Assembly: GCA_030280995.1 (NCBI GenBank)
Contig: JASXTE010000002.1
Span: 40,563,683-40,627,682 of the forward strand
Source: Hemileia vastatrix
Lineage: Eukaryota > Basidiomycota > Pucciniomycetes > Pucciniales > Zaghouaniaceae
DNA: 64,000 nt
Reading direction: 5' to 3'
Shown here: piece after piece, positions 1 to 11,076 of the stretch
How positions within the stretch are numbered: position 1 is the stretch's first letter
Layout of the letters: the number at the start of each line of letters is the position of its first letter
Notes under the pieces: model-generated
The model's input: only the letters and a program-made list of their open reading frames with translations
What the model was told of the DNA's origin: nothing
The model's database searches: none
Made by a program: the position numbers and the translations under genes

Positions 1-750
1 GACCTATTAACTCTATCTGATAGTTGTAGGGTCCATGAGGTGGTAACTTTTCGGCCTTGCGGATTGAGAAAACATCGAGGAAATCATAATAGATTTGTGG
101 TAGAGTTGATTTAATGGCTTCAACGTCAATTTGGTTGTCCTCATCATCTTCAAGAGAATCTGTCGAGGGAAGACCAGAATTGAGAGAGCATAATTTGATT
201 ACTTTGAGGCATTTTAAATCCTCTTCAAGTGAAGTCAACGAGCTGGAAGGGTTAGCCAATTACTCATTTAAAGAAGGATCAGATGCTTGAAAGTCATCTG
301 GCAGAGATTTGTCCTCTAGCAGGACATTTTCAGGTGGGTTGTTTAACTCCCTATTGACCTGCATTGAAGAATCAAAAATATACTTAGTACGTGGGGTGAT
401 CAATCCCCGTGTCCAATAAATTTCAGGATTCCAATGCGTTAAAATGTCATGGCTAAGAATGGTATCGTCCATCCTTGGGGCATCCAAGACTGCTAATTCC
501 CACTCGAAGGGGGGAAAGTTCGGAAAGTTTAAAACCCATAAAACTTTCTTACTTACCCAAAATTTGGGTTCCTCTGATTCAAAGAAGTAAATTGGAGTTC
601 GATTGGAAAACTGAAGGGGACATCCTCCGTATGAAGAATGAATCTCAAGAAATTTAAGGCAACTCCAGTCCTTAAGACATGGAGGTTCTGTGCACTGGGA
701 GAGATAAGATAGTATGCTTTGCACACAAGTAAACTATCTACTAGTTTTTT
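1..750 (-). pseudogene. pol: Gyp-1 Pol, protease part, decayed and truncated
   Basis: The block at 260-724 matches protease and linker residues of the complete copy (NRTPIYFFESEEPKFWVSKK and RMDDTILSHDILTHW against RMDDTILGHDFLTHW). The region carrying the catalytic Asp-Ser-Gly lies near 620-660 and is broken up by small changes. At the window edge the codon matching the TGA at 43514 of the complete copy is GGA, so the first pol stop there is not shared. The rest of pol lies outside the window. Confidence 0.8.
741..750 (-). promoter_or_regulatory. -1 frameshift slippery site and gag stop
   Basis: On the minus strand the sequence is A AAA AAC TAG in the gag frame, a canonical X XXY YYZ heptamer directly before the gag stop. 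It is conserved with the site at 42722-42731, although the surrounding sequence has diverged. Confidence 0.6.
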
Positions 751-1926
751 GACCTTGAACTAGAACCTTCTCTTTCCTTCAATTTTACACAATCTTCCAG
801 CTTGTGCTTACCCCCACAATACATACATAACCCATTATCTGCTCGCCTCTTCCTCTCAGCTTCTTTAAGTTCCCCTTTAGGATCCAGTACTTTACTGATA
901 TCTCCTGGGGTCGAGCTTTTCGGTCGAGTTTTGTCCTTTCCCTTATTGGGTTTGGATTGAGTCCAGAAGGATTAAATTGTCCGTGGGTGTGAAGAAGGTC
1001 CCAATTTAAAATTTAGGCCTTCAGATTTGTTGGCGTATCAACGATGTGGAATTCATCCTTGGTAAAAGCCGTTGAGTTCGAGGGTTTGATCCATTAAATC
1101 CATTAAAGTAGTCATCTTCTGACAGTGAAGATTTAACTGATCCAGAATCCTCGAAGGAAGTCCTTTTTGAAATGATACTTGAGGGCAGCATCATTCCAAC
1201 CTACTCCAGTTTGAAGTTCTCTGAATTTTGAGATATATTCAGAGGCTTTACCATTATCACTCATGCAAAGAAAATCAAGTTCAATTTCTGCGTTGTCAGT
1301 TTCATTAGGGTCACCAAAAAACATGAAGAGTTGGTCTTCAAACTTTTCCCAGTTATTAATAAGTAAGTGGGTTTTTGTCAAAGAGAGCATGAGAAGATAA
1401 GGTTTGAACCATCTTGATGCTTTTCTGGCTAGGAATGAAGAAGCATAAACAACCTTTGATTAATTGTCATTGAAGATTCGAGGGTCATTATGGAACAGGA
1501 GCTTGCAGGTTTGCAAGAAGGGCCGCAATCTGTCTGGATGTTCTCCATCAAATTTATCAGGAGATTTCATAGAAGGAGTTTTGAATTTAGATCCCTCTGA
1601 AGACCTTGAATTTGAAAGGGTCTTCATGAAAAGTCTCATGAAATCTTCCAGAGAATTAGATGGTCCAGGTTCTGAAGGTTGACCAGAAGGGTGATTAGCA
1701 GGGGCGGATGGTGCCTCATGCATTGTATCCTCTCCTTCTTCATCATCACTAGAATCATCAAAATCTTTTGAAATGTCTTCTACAGATTGGACTGAATGTT
1801 TCCGCTCCCTAAGGTCAAGGGCTCCAAGGTGTGGGTGCGAGAAACAGGCCGTGTGGCTGTTGGCCTGCCTCTGGTTCCAGCTCTAGTAGTAGCGCCCGTA
1901 GGAGGAGTGCGTTGAACAGGTGCCAT
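741..1926 (-). pseudogene. gag: Gyp-1 Gag, decayed copy
   Basis: Starts at the same MAPVQRTPPTG methionine as the complete copy (ATG at 1926). A one-base deletion near 1825 shifts the frame, after which two long blocks (1460-1723 and 1133-1390) match Gag of the complete copy closely, including the SLEDFMRLFMKTL and NNWEKFEDQLF stretches. In-frame stops lie near 1460, at 1053-1055 (shared with the complete copy) and at 1038-1040, where the complete copy has CGA. The zinc knuckle region (CMYCGGKHKLEDC-like) is near 800-840. Gag would form the particle and bind the RNA; this copy cannot make a full product. Confidence 0.85.
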
Positions 1927-1982
1927 TTAAAATTTTAGAAACACCTAAAAGGACGTAGTAGTGCAAAGAATGAGAACTACAG

Positions 1983-1996
1983 AGAATTAAATTATA
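1983..1996 (-). promoter_or_regulatory. Predicted self-priming primer-binding site
   Basis: On the minus strand this reads TATAATTTAATTCT, one base inside the LTR end. It is the exact reverse complement of the LTR block at 2323-2336. The same pairing at the same spacing exists in the complete copy (41474-41487 with 41133-41146). Confidence 0.65.
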
Positions 1997-1997
1997 C

Positions 1998-2804
1998 TGT
2001 CACCGGACGACCTACGCACAAGGTCGAGGATGTTCCTGTAGGTGAGATGAGGAGTTTAGAGACTTCTTCGAAGCACAGAGGAATGATTCAAGGAAGTGAT
2101 TCAAAGATGACTGGAAGGAAGAACTACTGCTTAGAATTATGTTCGAGAAGAATTCTAATAAAATTTAAAGGTAATATTAAAATTCTTAAGATCTCATGAA
2201 GGGTTGAAAACTCAATAATCAAAGGTTTTAGGATTTAGGAATGATTACTGAGAAAATAAGGAAAGATACAATAATAATGATTTGACTTAAAATTTTTACC
2301 ACTATTAGCTATAAATACGTTTTATAATTTAATTCTAAAGAATATCGAACCAAAAACCCAACCCCTTTTATATTCTTTACTCCTCCTCGCATTGACCTCA
2401 TACCCATCTACTATTCCGCACATCACAGACCATTAAAATACACCCGTTACACCTGGACCCTCCTCACTAAAATCCGTTAACCCCTTAGTCCTCCACTAAC
2501 CATTCCGTCCATGCTCACTACCCCTTTTAATAATCCACAGACATTTCATAAAACCTTTTTAATGTACTATTACATTGACTATTGCGCTGTGCCTCGCTTA
2601 TTGAGAAAAAGACTAAGACACACTATTGAGAGATTGAATAATTTAGATTTAGAGTTTAGACTAGCGCGGTTGAAGAGTGAGTACACAAAGGAAAGTGGCA
2701 GTTGCCATGGAGAATTGCTTTCTGCGCTTCAAGTATGGATTTAAAACCTCTTATTATTGATTTAATGAGCTGCTTTTGCCTCAAGTGTCACGTGGCGCGT
2801 GACA
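1998..2804 (-). repeat. 5' LTR of minus-strand Gyp-1 copy
   Basis: On the minus strand it begins TGTCACGCGCCACGTGACAC and ends GGTGACA, the same termini as the LTRs at 40697 and 48307. It is about 807 bp against 776 bp there. The AGAATTAAATTATA block assigned to the transcript start is kept (complement of 2323-2336), as is a TATA-like stretch upstream of it near 2364-2372. Confidence 0.88.
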
Positions 2805-3895
2805 GATGGGTTGTTTCTCCTCTTCAATTTCTAAAAAGAAGCGCCTGCCACTCTTATTTTTAAAGACAGCGCAATAATGTGTAACACTAATATTTGATTA
2901 AAAAATTTATAAGTTAAGAGATGAGTTTTAGAGATCAGGAAGAACAAGTATTACTATCTGGATATTTCTATTCTTAAAAAGCGCTAATATCCACAGATAC
3001 TCCCTCTTGAAGCGCTCTCTTTGAATATGCCTTATTATAGCAATAAAATAACTCTAGTAATAGTCAATCCTACTAAATCTATATATTCTTTCTATGTTGC
3101 ACTCTTTTCACTATACTATATGAAAATACACACACAGACACACGAATGATAAAAGATTTAGAAATATATCTCTAATTCACTTATTAGATTCTTCTTATAT
3201 TTTATTTACGAAAAAGTCTCTCTATCTCTATCAAATAGTCCTCTTTTTATATTTTTGCAGTACTCAAGACACAGTTCCCTAGTGGATCTTCAGCGCTGGT
3301 TCTAGAGCCACCTTAGTAGAAGGGTAACTAATCTATTAGTAAACTACGTACACTTCTTGTAGCAACTACAGAGCCTAAAACATATCCTATAATTACTAAC
3401 ACTAGTATTAACTTTTTTCACTCATACTCCACATATGCGCTTTTGACTATACCTTTGTTATGTTTCAGCGCTACTTTCAGGTTTGACCCATTCTAATGCT
3501 GATCCTAGTTGCCTTGACTCTTGGGTAGTTTTGTTATTGAGTCCCCACTCTTCTTTCATTAATACTAAGTTCATAGTTCTGATGATTCACTTAACTAGTT
3601 AGCCTCCTTTATTACCTGTTTCAGTAAGTTTACCCAACTAGCCGCAGTGCAGTATACTATGCACTTGAGTTGTCCTTAAGCCATAACTCCTTCCTTAATG
3701 CATAAGACACAATTATTGGAAAATCCAAATCCATATTATTTAGTGCTTTACAGTCCTAAATCAATAACACACTATTCCCCATTGTGCGGCATATCTTGCT
3801 GCAAAATCCGAGCGCACCAACCCTTAATCCTTTTCCGCGCTTCCATTTCCTTTGTTCTTTGAAACACACAAATACATATTATATTTTAGCACTAC

Positions 3896-4180
3896 CTACT
3901 GCGCTAACTCCCTTTGTCCTTCCTGGACTATGCCCGCTGATTGGTATAAAATTATGCTACCTGCGAGGCGTGTTCCACAGCGTACCACAGTGGGAGTAGG
4001 AGTTGTAGGAGAAGGGCACTTAAGGGACAGCTTGTTCATGAGGTTTGAAGTTGACACATTAGGATTGACAGTAGAATTGGTGGTTGATTTTTCAGAAATG
4101 GAAGGGGGACCATTTAGGCTGAATCTCTTCGTGTCAAAAAATTGATGTATAGCCTTGAAGATTTCTTGGTTGGTGTTCAT
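3896..4180 (-). CDS. Small hypothetical ORF in the inverted-end unit
   Basis: A 94-codon minus-strand ORF starting MNTNQEIFKAIHQFFDTKRF, rich in Ser, Thr and Pro in its middle. I do not recognise a domain. A good TATA box (complement of 4275-4282) lies about 95 nt upstream of the ATG, and a GTAGCA donor-like site near 3961 could begin an intron, so the reading frame may extend further. Its position resembles the antisense genes of the gypsy elements in this window, but no zinc-cluster motif is visible. It could be spurious. Confidence 0.3.
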   Translation of the reverse strand: MNTNQEIFKAIHQFFDTKRFSLNGPPSISEKSTTNSTVNPNVSTSNLMNKLSLKCPSPTTPTPTVVRCGTRLAGSIILYQSAGIVQEGQRELAQ

Positions 4181-4274
4181 GATAAAGTGAATTAAATTTA
4201 AGAAGAAGAAGAGAGACTAGAAGATGAGAGAAGAGAAGAAGAAAGAATGAGGAAAAAGTGCAAGATATGCACCT

Positions 4275-4282
4275 GGTTTTAT
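4275..4282 (-). promoter_or_regulatory. TATA box for minus-strand ORF 3896-4180
   Basis: The minus strand reads GGCACTATAAAACCAGG around this point, a strong TATA match 95 nt before the ATG at 4180. Confidence 0.35.
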
Positions 4283-5643
4283 AGTGCCTGGGGACAGTAG
4301 CCAGTAGAGGGAGACTGTGGTACATATCTTGCAGAAATTCAGCAATGTTTCAGCTTTCAGAAAGTGCAACAAAGGGTTTGTCAAATAGAGTGGCTAAATG
4401 AGCACAACAAAGGGATGTGATAGCGCAGAAAAGGAAGACTCTCTGCACACAGTTTTTTGTTTTTTGTTTTTTTTGTGTATTATGGAATTATAGACCACGG
4501 CGGGGAAAAGATTCATGTAAGTAAAAAACGGGCTAAAGAACAAGGAAATATGGTATGTACTTGCAAGAAGTTGTGGGCAGCGCTAGATGTATGATATGGA
4601 CTTATGAGGCAGTGATAGAGGTGGCATAGAAATTTATGCTAGCAGCAATGCTTTTAGGTGAAGCTGTGCCTGCCCATGAATATAGAAAACGTTTTAGGAA
4701 AAATAAGAAGAAGTGCTAGAAAATAAAAGGCTTTCTCATTAGCGCTCAAGAAATATAGGACTTGAGATAGGAAAGTCATTTTATGAAGTGAAAAGGGTTT
4801 CACAATTAGTGGATACTTGTGTCACCAGCATGGGTCATTGCAATAGGTATAAAAGGCAGTGCAGTACCTATTATTTAGTAAGGGATATTAAGAAGTGTAG
4901 GTGTCAGGTGTTATTGGAGCCAAAACCTATGATAATAAATGTACTTATATTATTGAGATATTTAGATACTGTTTGATATACTTGTATTAGCGCTGAACTT
5001 TTGTAGGAAAACCTGTAGGGCAAGGAAACATAGGAAAGGGGTGCTGAACATACAAATGTATATAAGTACTCACTTACTAATAGTAGAGGTGTGTGTGTGT
5101 GTGGTAGATTAGTAATTAATAGAACAATAGATATATTTTATTTTTTTGTACATATTGGGTGTGCATACCAGAAGTAGCACTTTAGAGTTATTTTATTGCT
5201 ACAGTAAGGATAGTATTAGAAAGAGTGCTACAAGAGGGAGTGACTGAGAATAGATATAGCCAACAGTTTGATTGCTTATATTAAAATATATTCACATTTT
5301 ATTTCTTTTATTTATTGCCATCCCATCTCCATACCCAGAATAAATAACCAGACTTAAAATATGTGCTTTCACTGTCTTTAAATATTAGAGTGGCAGGCGC
5401 TTCTTTTTAGAGTTTCATTTAAGAAGGAGAACCAACCCATCTCTGAATTGTGTCTATAGCTTAGTATAATAGAGCTCTTTCTTGTCTACAGCATCTGCCA
5501 GGGTGGCACCAATCTTTCCGCTAGGGGCTGAAATTATAGGTATTACTATCTCTTAGAGTAAGAGGAACACAGATAGGGATCTTTCAGTCCAAGAAGGGAT
5601 ATGTAAAGTGGGGCTTCATAGGTGTCTTGGTAATACTAATATA

Positions 5644-5844
5644 AGGGGGTATCAATGTTGGAAATTTGTAATTCTTTAAAAGGTATTTCACAACATAAGA
5701 AGAAAGCCACAAACTTGACATTATTTATCAGTAAAAAGGTATTTTTGGGGCACAATATGGCATACTTTAAAAAAATAGTCATGGTTCATTTGGTGAAGAA
5801 AAGAGGTATTTTGAAATTGAAGATTTCCAACTTTGATACCCCCT
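5644..5844. mobile_element. MITE-1, 201 bp, PIF-Harbinger type
   Basis: It starts AGGGGGTATCAATGTTGG and ends CCAACTTTGATACCCCCT, giving terminal inverted repeats of about 20 bp. It is flanked by ATA on both sides (5641-5643 and 5845-5847), a 3-bp target duplication. Copy B lacks this insertion at the matching place (about 13505). A second copy is at 29175-29374. Confidence 0.85.
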
Positions 5845-5859
5845 ATAGAGTGTATTGTG

Positions 5860-8800
5860 CTTGGACTTTTTAATTTCTTTGGTTTTGGGTATTGTTATGC
5901 TTATGTTAAAAAGAAAAGACAAAAAAATTATGTAGGTACAACTCAGAGTTATATTAGAAAAGGTCTAATATACAGTAATGAAGGCAGCAGTTGGCGCTGT
6001 CTAAAATCAAAGTATAAACCAGTAAATGTACCAATACCAAATTCAAACCCTGCTTTTCAGAGGCCTGTCCTATCAAGAAATCCGTATGAAACACTGTTAA
6101 AAAGGTCTCTTCCATAATTTCCACCTACAATTATGATAACCTTAGAAAGAATTCAGATGTTTAATTTTGGACCAGAGGATTACTTGTGGCAGGAATAAAA
6201 GAATTTATTAATGCATTTTATGCTACTTAGGTAAAAAGCTATTGCTTTTGCAAAAGAAGAAAGATTCTTATCAAACCAGTCTTATGGAAAACCTTTAATT
6301 GCTCCAGTTATACCTCATGCTCCATGGAAAAAGAAAGCTTTTCCAATACCAGTGGCAATAATAACTAATTAGGGAAAGATAGAGGTCTGGCTTGTATGAA
6401 AAATCAATGTCTAGCTACTCAAGTCCAGTAATTTGTGTTTTCAAGCACAATCTAAAGTTAGGTGTTGTTCATGATTTGAGAGAGATGAACAAGGTTACAT
6501 TTAAGGATGCAGTATTACCACCAACTCCAGAGGAATTTGTGGAATCTTTTTCAGGAAGAGCATGTTATGGATTAGAGGATATAATTTAAGGATCCAATGA
6601 GCACAAGTTGGAAATTTCCTCAAGACCCATGACTATGTTTGAAACTCCTTTGCGGCGCTTTAGGTTAACAATGTTACTGAAGGGTGCTACAAACTCAGTG
6701 GCAGTGTATCAGGCTCAGATAATGTGGGTATTATAGGATGAAATTCCAGAACATGTAGGAATTTTTTTCAACAATGGTGTTATAAAAGGGCCAATAACTG
6801 ATTATGACGGGGAGGTTCTAGAGGAGAACCCATACATTAGGAGGTTTATTTAGGAATATGCTATTACTCTTGAAAGGGTACTATTAAGGATAGAAGAGGC
6901 TGCTTTAACGTTCTCAGGGACAAAATTTTCTTGTTGCATACCAACGCTAGATATTGTTGGTCATGTTGTACATAGGAAGGGAAGATTAATAACAGAAAAT
7001 CAGAAAAACAAGGTGCTCACATGGCCAAGACCAAGAAACACCACAGAAGTTAGGTGGTTTTTAGGTATTTGTACCTATGTGAGAATTCTTATTCTTGACT
7101 GTGCCTTGTTATTTTCACCATTAAGGCATTTGGTAAGGAATGATTTTGTATGGTATTTGACAGAGGAATTTTAGGAATAATTTAAGTTGTTAATAAGTAT
7201 TGTAGGAAAAGACATTCTCTTGAAGAAACTAGAATATTGGCAAGGTGCTGAAAAGATTACTCTATTAGTAGATTCAAGTGTGTTGTTTTGATGAAAAAAG
7301 ACAAGAAAGTAAGTGATAGGCCTGTCCTTTATGAGTCAAAGATTTTTACCAAGGTGGAATTAAGGTAATCTCAATCTAAGTTGGAGTTGTGTGGGGTTGC
7401 AAAGATCTTGAAAAGTTGCAATGGATGCTTTGGTGCAAAATTTTGAGTTACAGGTTGATATGCTATATTTAGTTCAAATGATCAGTAGTCCAAGTTTAAC
7501 AGACACGCCAATGACTATGTGGGTGGTGCACATTAATTTGGTCTCTTTTGATTTAGTCCAAAAGCCAGGAAAATCTTTCACAATGCCAGATTCTTGTCAA
7601 GAAGACTGTTGTGTGAAGAAGATTTGGGGTGGAATAATTTGAAGAAGATAAAAAGTGGATAAAAGGTATAGGCTATAGTTATCAAAGGTTTAGAAATAAC
7701 AATGTTAGAAAAGACGTAAAACTAATAGAAAACGTCTGTGAAGATGTAAAACTAGTGACTAGTATATGGAAATATGTCAAACTGTCATTTTTGTCTAGGA
7801 GTGTTTTAAATGAAATAAAGCAGAAAAGTCTTAAGGGTGATGTTCTTTATAGGAAAGATCATGAGGAGAAAAATGTAAAAGGGTTAGATGGTAAAGCTAA
7901 CATAGTGACAAGGACAGCACCAGATGAAATGGCTCAAGATTCAGATGAAAATAACTCAATAAGCAGTCAAGAAGATGATTCTCTATTTGAAAATGGAGGA
8001 TTAATTGAGCACTCAGCTGACCAAGTGGATTGGTTAAAGGAGTATCTAGAAGGAAATAATAAACCAGAAAATTTTGATAAAGACACATGGTGAAAAATAG
8101 GGAAGTGCACTAAAGACTACTTTATTAAGGATGGAAGGGTATGTAAGTAACACTTTTCTACGCCGCAATTGGTTATAATGGATAGAGGCAGGAAAGAAAA
8201 GATTCTCAGAGAATTACATAAGAATCTAGGACATAGGGGTCAAGAAGAAACCTATAGAAAGGTTAAAGAAAGGTTCTGGTGGCCTTATATGAGAGCAGTG
8301 GTCAAGAATTGGGTTCAATCTTGTCCAGAATGTCAGCCTAGGAGTTACAGAAAGCCTAAAGAAAAAGGGAAAGCAACAGGTGAAGACACTTTTTTTGGCA
8401 GAATTAGCTTAGATTAATTTCACATTAAAGAAGGACACTTTAAGTACTTGGTAGTAGCCAGGAATGATCTGTCAGGATGGGTTGAGGCAGAGCCATTGTT
8501 AAAACTTAAAGCAATTAATGTAGCTGTATTTTTAAAGAAGGAATGGGTGTATAGATATGTTGTGATGAAAATGGTAAATGTGGATTGGGGCGCTGAATTT
8601 TCTGGTTAATTCCAAGAAATTGTTAAAGGGATTGGTGCTAAGATTCAAGTTGCAACACCGTATTATTCAGAGGCAGAAGAAATGATTGAGAGAGGGCATC
8701 AAGTAGTTAAAGATGCACCTGTTAAGCTATGTGGAACAAATGGGGCTAAATGGAAGATTTATTTGCCTTTAGTATTATTTAAAGATAGGATTTCAGTAAA

Positions 8801-9290
8801 AAGGAGGACAGGTTTTTCACCTTATGAACTCATGTTTGGTCAAAGGGCAGTATTACCTATTGATCTGGAAGCTGGATCTTTTCTAGGATGCAATTGGGAT
8901 CAAGTGCACTAAACAGAAGACTTAATTTTAGCAAGAGTAGTGCAGATTCAATAGAAGGATGAGTTCTTGGAAAAGGAATCTAAAAGAATGATGCAGATTA
9001 GGAACAAATCAGTGAAATATTGGGATGACCACTTAGTGCACAGATTAAGGGAACTATTAAAACCAGGGGATTTGGTATTGGTATAAAATAGAAGTCTTGA
9101 AAGTAAATGGGGAAAATGTTTGCAGAAAGATTGAATGGTCCTTATAGGATCAGGAAACAGATAACTGGACGGTTTTACTTACTGCAAGAATTCAATGGTA
9201 CTGAATAAAAATGCCAGGTAGCGGCCAATTAGATCAAAAGATTCTACCCAAGAGGGATATAAGTAACACAAAAATTACCTCTGGGGTGAG
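5860..9290 (+). pseudogene. pol: Gyp-2 copy A Pol (RT, RNase H, integrase), decayed
   Basis: Blocks at 5833-6117, 6392-6589, 7421-7642, 7755-8093, 8169-8417 and 8682-8912 align with copy B pol, with stops and shifts between them. The SMSSYSSPV and VVHDLRXMNKVT stretches of the RT are clear. The catalytic Phe-Ile-Asp-Asp of copy B has become Phe-Phe-Asn-Asn near 6770, so even a repaired frame would be inactive. Integrase blocks keep the HKNLGHRG...CPEC zinc-binding region and the RISVKRRTGFSPYELMFGQ segment. Several stops are TAA or TAG where copy B has Gln. Confidence 0.85.
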
Positions 9291-9299
9291 GATAAACTA

Positions 9300-9831
9300 A
9301 CAACAAAGTTTGAAACTTTATATGCTCTGGAAAGAGTATAAACTATCATGATTTTTTGTTTGGGAAAACTATGTGAGACTATAATGCAGCTGTGACAGGT
9401 AGGGTGCAAGCATTGGCAATGAGACTATGGCTGAATAAAAAGTTGGAATTAGCTCCAATATAGATATATGAATGGTAGAATTATTGTTGTCAGAAGAGAA
9501 ATGAAGAAAGGAGTGAAATAGATAAAGGAACAGCTGTCTGGGCAAATCAGAAAGCTACTGTATGCTTAGCAGAAGGTAGTAAATTTAGCTAAAGAAGATT
9601 GGCAGATGGAGTGCCCAAAAATTTAGGCAAATTTTTCATGAAAGGTCTCAATGATGAAGTTAAACCTTGGGGTTTAACATTGTTTAAAAATAGTAGAGGT
9701 AGCAAGAACAATTACTCTCTATGTATAGTTTTTGGGGATAAAAGGCAAGTACGTTGCAAAGCGCTATGTGCTTGCTCATGATTTTTTGGGAAAATTTACG
9801 ACTTTATGATATTTATAAATGTTAACAGAAT
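9300..9831 (+). other. Gyp-2 copy A 3' region without clear genes
   Basis: Follows integrase and corresponds loosely to 17030-17625 of copy B (both contain a GTGACAGRTAG and an ACTATGGCTGAA motif). I see no supported coding sequence; the short plus-strand ORF at 9599-9781 matches nothing in copy B. Confidence 0.4.
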
Positions 9832-10712
9832 TCATAGTTTAAAGAGGGAACAATATACAAGTGCTAAAGTAATGGCGGTAATAAGAAAGGAAAGTGAAGA
9901 AGAGAATCTAAGACTAATTGGAGTCTGCTCTGAAACTACTGGGGAATCCTTTTCACTCTTCTGGCATAATAAAATTGTTGGTATCCGCTGAAAAACAGGA
10001 ATAGAAGTGGAACTAATTTCATTCATCAACTGAATGATCATTTCTATATGATTATAAAAGATGTTCAATTTTTTATCTGAGAAAGCAGGAGCAGGATTAA
10101 AGGAGAATGACATAGCATTGTAAATGAGAAAAAGGTGTGAGAAGATTTGCATGGAATGGACAAAGGGAAGGGGTTAAAGAACCCATCCTAAAAAATGGAT
10201 TCCTTAAAAGATTAGGATAGAGTAATATCAGGTATAGTTAATTAAGAAAAATATTATAATGAACTTACTTGCTAGTTAATTTGAATGCCATGTGGAAGGA
10301 GAAGGCACTCTTACAGTATTGGGCAAAAATGTAGAGGAAGATTGCATGGCAAATCTTGTTTGGAGGATGAAGATGATTCAGCCTTGAGTTGAATGGAAAT
10401 TTCTCATTGAGATTATGCAGGAAGAGACATGCTATTGATGGGTAAAGTTTCATTAGAATGTAAAGTAGTGCTAGTAAGTCAAGCTAGTACAGTAGGAGTG
10501 CTGGATGTATTTCCAGGAGGAAACTGACCAAATTCATTAGGCAATGAAGGATAAGTGTAGGAAAAGATACAAGTTTTATGGAATCTGAAGCATCTATCAC
10601 AGGCAAGTCTGAAGTTGGAATAACCAAAAGGCTTAGAGAAATTACTGTTAAAATTACGGTGGCATAAAAATCTGAAAGCTTTATCTCTAGGTAAGGTACA
10701 ATATTGGGTCAT
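9832..10712 (-). pseudogene. Antisense two-exon zinc-cluster gene of Gyp-2 copy A
   Basis: Starts MTQYCTLPRD (ATG at 10712) and aligns with copy B over the N-terminus: RNFN..FS.P.GY..FR, then CDRCFRFHKTC, a complete CX2CX6C half of a Zn2Cys6-like cluster. The first half is degraded (Phe and Leu where Cys is expected). A stop lies at 10479. A GTAAGT donor starts at 10268, at the same point of the protein as in copy B, and an acceptor ends at 10203, giving a 66-nt intron. Exon 2 aligns with copy B over LIYNAMSFSFNPAPAFSD and YNHIEMIIQLMNEISSTSI, then loses the frame. A DNA-binding or regulatory role is inferred only from the zinc-cluster pattern. Confidence 0.55.
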
Positions 10713-10735
10713 GTCTAATTATATTTGTGAGAGCG

Positions 10736-11076
10736 CTGGGTTTGGATAAGGAGTGAGCAAGGAATAAAAAGGAGAACCAACCCATCTTGCATTGTGTCTA
10801 CTGCTTAGTACTTTAGAACAGTCTAAAATTGGTGTCCCAACAGTGGCATAATTGTAACTAGTATTTTTGATTAGATTGTTTGGTTTTTTTTTAGGTTTTT
10901 GTCAAGAGGACGTAATCAAGCCGGCACTTCAGCGGAAGAGTCGTAGGGTCTACAACAAGTGGATCAATAGCCGTTATCAGAGGATAGCGTAGGGCTGTAT
11001 CGTTAAAACAGTCAGGTTTAATTACCAAGTGTGTGTTTTTTCTTTGTGATCTTTGTTTTGATTTGATATTTCGGGA
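10736..11076 (+). other. Gyp-2 copy B 5' end and leader
   Basis: Holds AACCAACCCATCTTGCATTG, shared with 5440-5460, then an LTR-like end near 10820 (TTTAGAACA) and a TGGTGTCCC stretch at 10830-10838 that could be a tRNA-type primer-binding site. No paired LTR was found, so the LTR border is a guess. Confidence 0.35.

Larger units (their letters stand above)
1..2804 (-). mobile_element. Ty3/gypsy chromovirus Gyp-1, 5' half, truncated by window
   Basis: Minus-strand copy of the family whose complete member lies at 40697-49082. Reading right to left it has the 5' LTR, primer-binding region, gag, frameshift site, protease and the first codons after the protease, then runs off the window start. 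Compared with the complete copy it has a one-base deletion early in gag and several nonsense codons, so it is a decayed copy. The right end (2804) abuts the inverted-repeat unit at 2805; no target duplication can be checked because the other end is outside the window. Confidence 0.9.
2805..5454. repeat. Unit with ~250-bp inverted ends
   Basis: The left end (2805-3059, GATGGGTTG...) is the inverted counterpart of the right end (about 5205-5454, ...AACCAACCCATC). Shared blocks include AGAAGCGCCTGCCACTCT and AGCAATAAAATAACTCTA. The inner sequence diverges after about 250 bp. It may be a TIR element or two LTR pieces of Gyp-2 joined head to head, because the short AACCAACCCATCT stretch also occurs at the start of Gyp-2 copy B (10788). 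Apart from the minus-strand ORF at 3896-4180 I see no coding sequence; 3060-3780 and 4330-5200 are AT-rich with scattered AGCGCT motifs and a GT microsatellite near 5090-5102. Confidence 0.55.
5434..10735 (+). mobile_element. Gyp-2 Ty3/gypsy element, copy A, heavily decayed
   Basis: After the AACCAACCCATC end sequence and a short leader (to about 5500) the sequence jumps straight into the region matching 13355 of copy B. Leader-distal gag and protease are therefore deleted. Reverse transcriptase, RNase H and integrase follow in many frames, and an antisense gene occupies the 3' part (9832-10712). Copy B starts immediately downstream, so the two copies are arranged head to tail. Confidence 0.75.

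Noticed and set aside
9599..9991. Short plus-strand frames after Gyp-2 copy A integrase
   Set aside because: Opposite or next to exon 2 of the antisense gene; no similarity to the corresponding copy B region.
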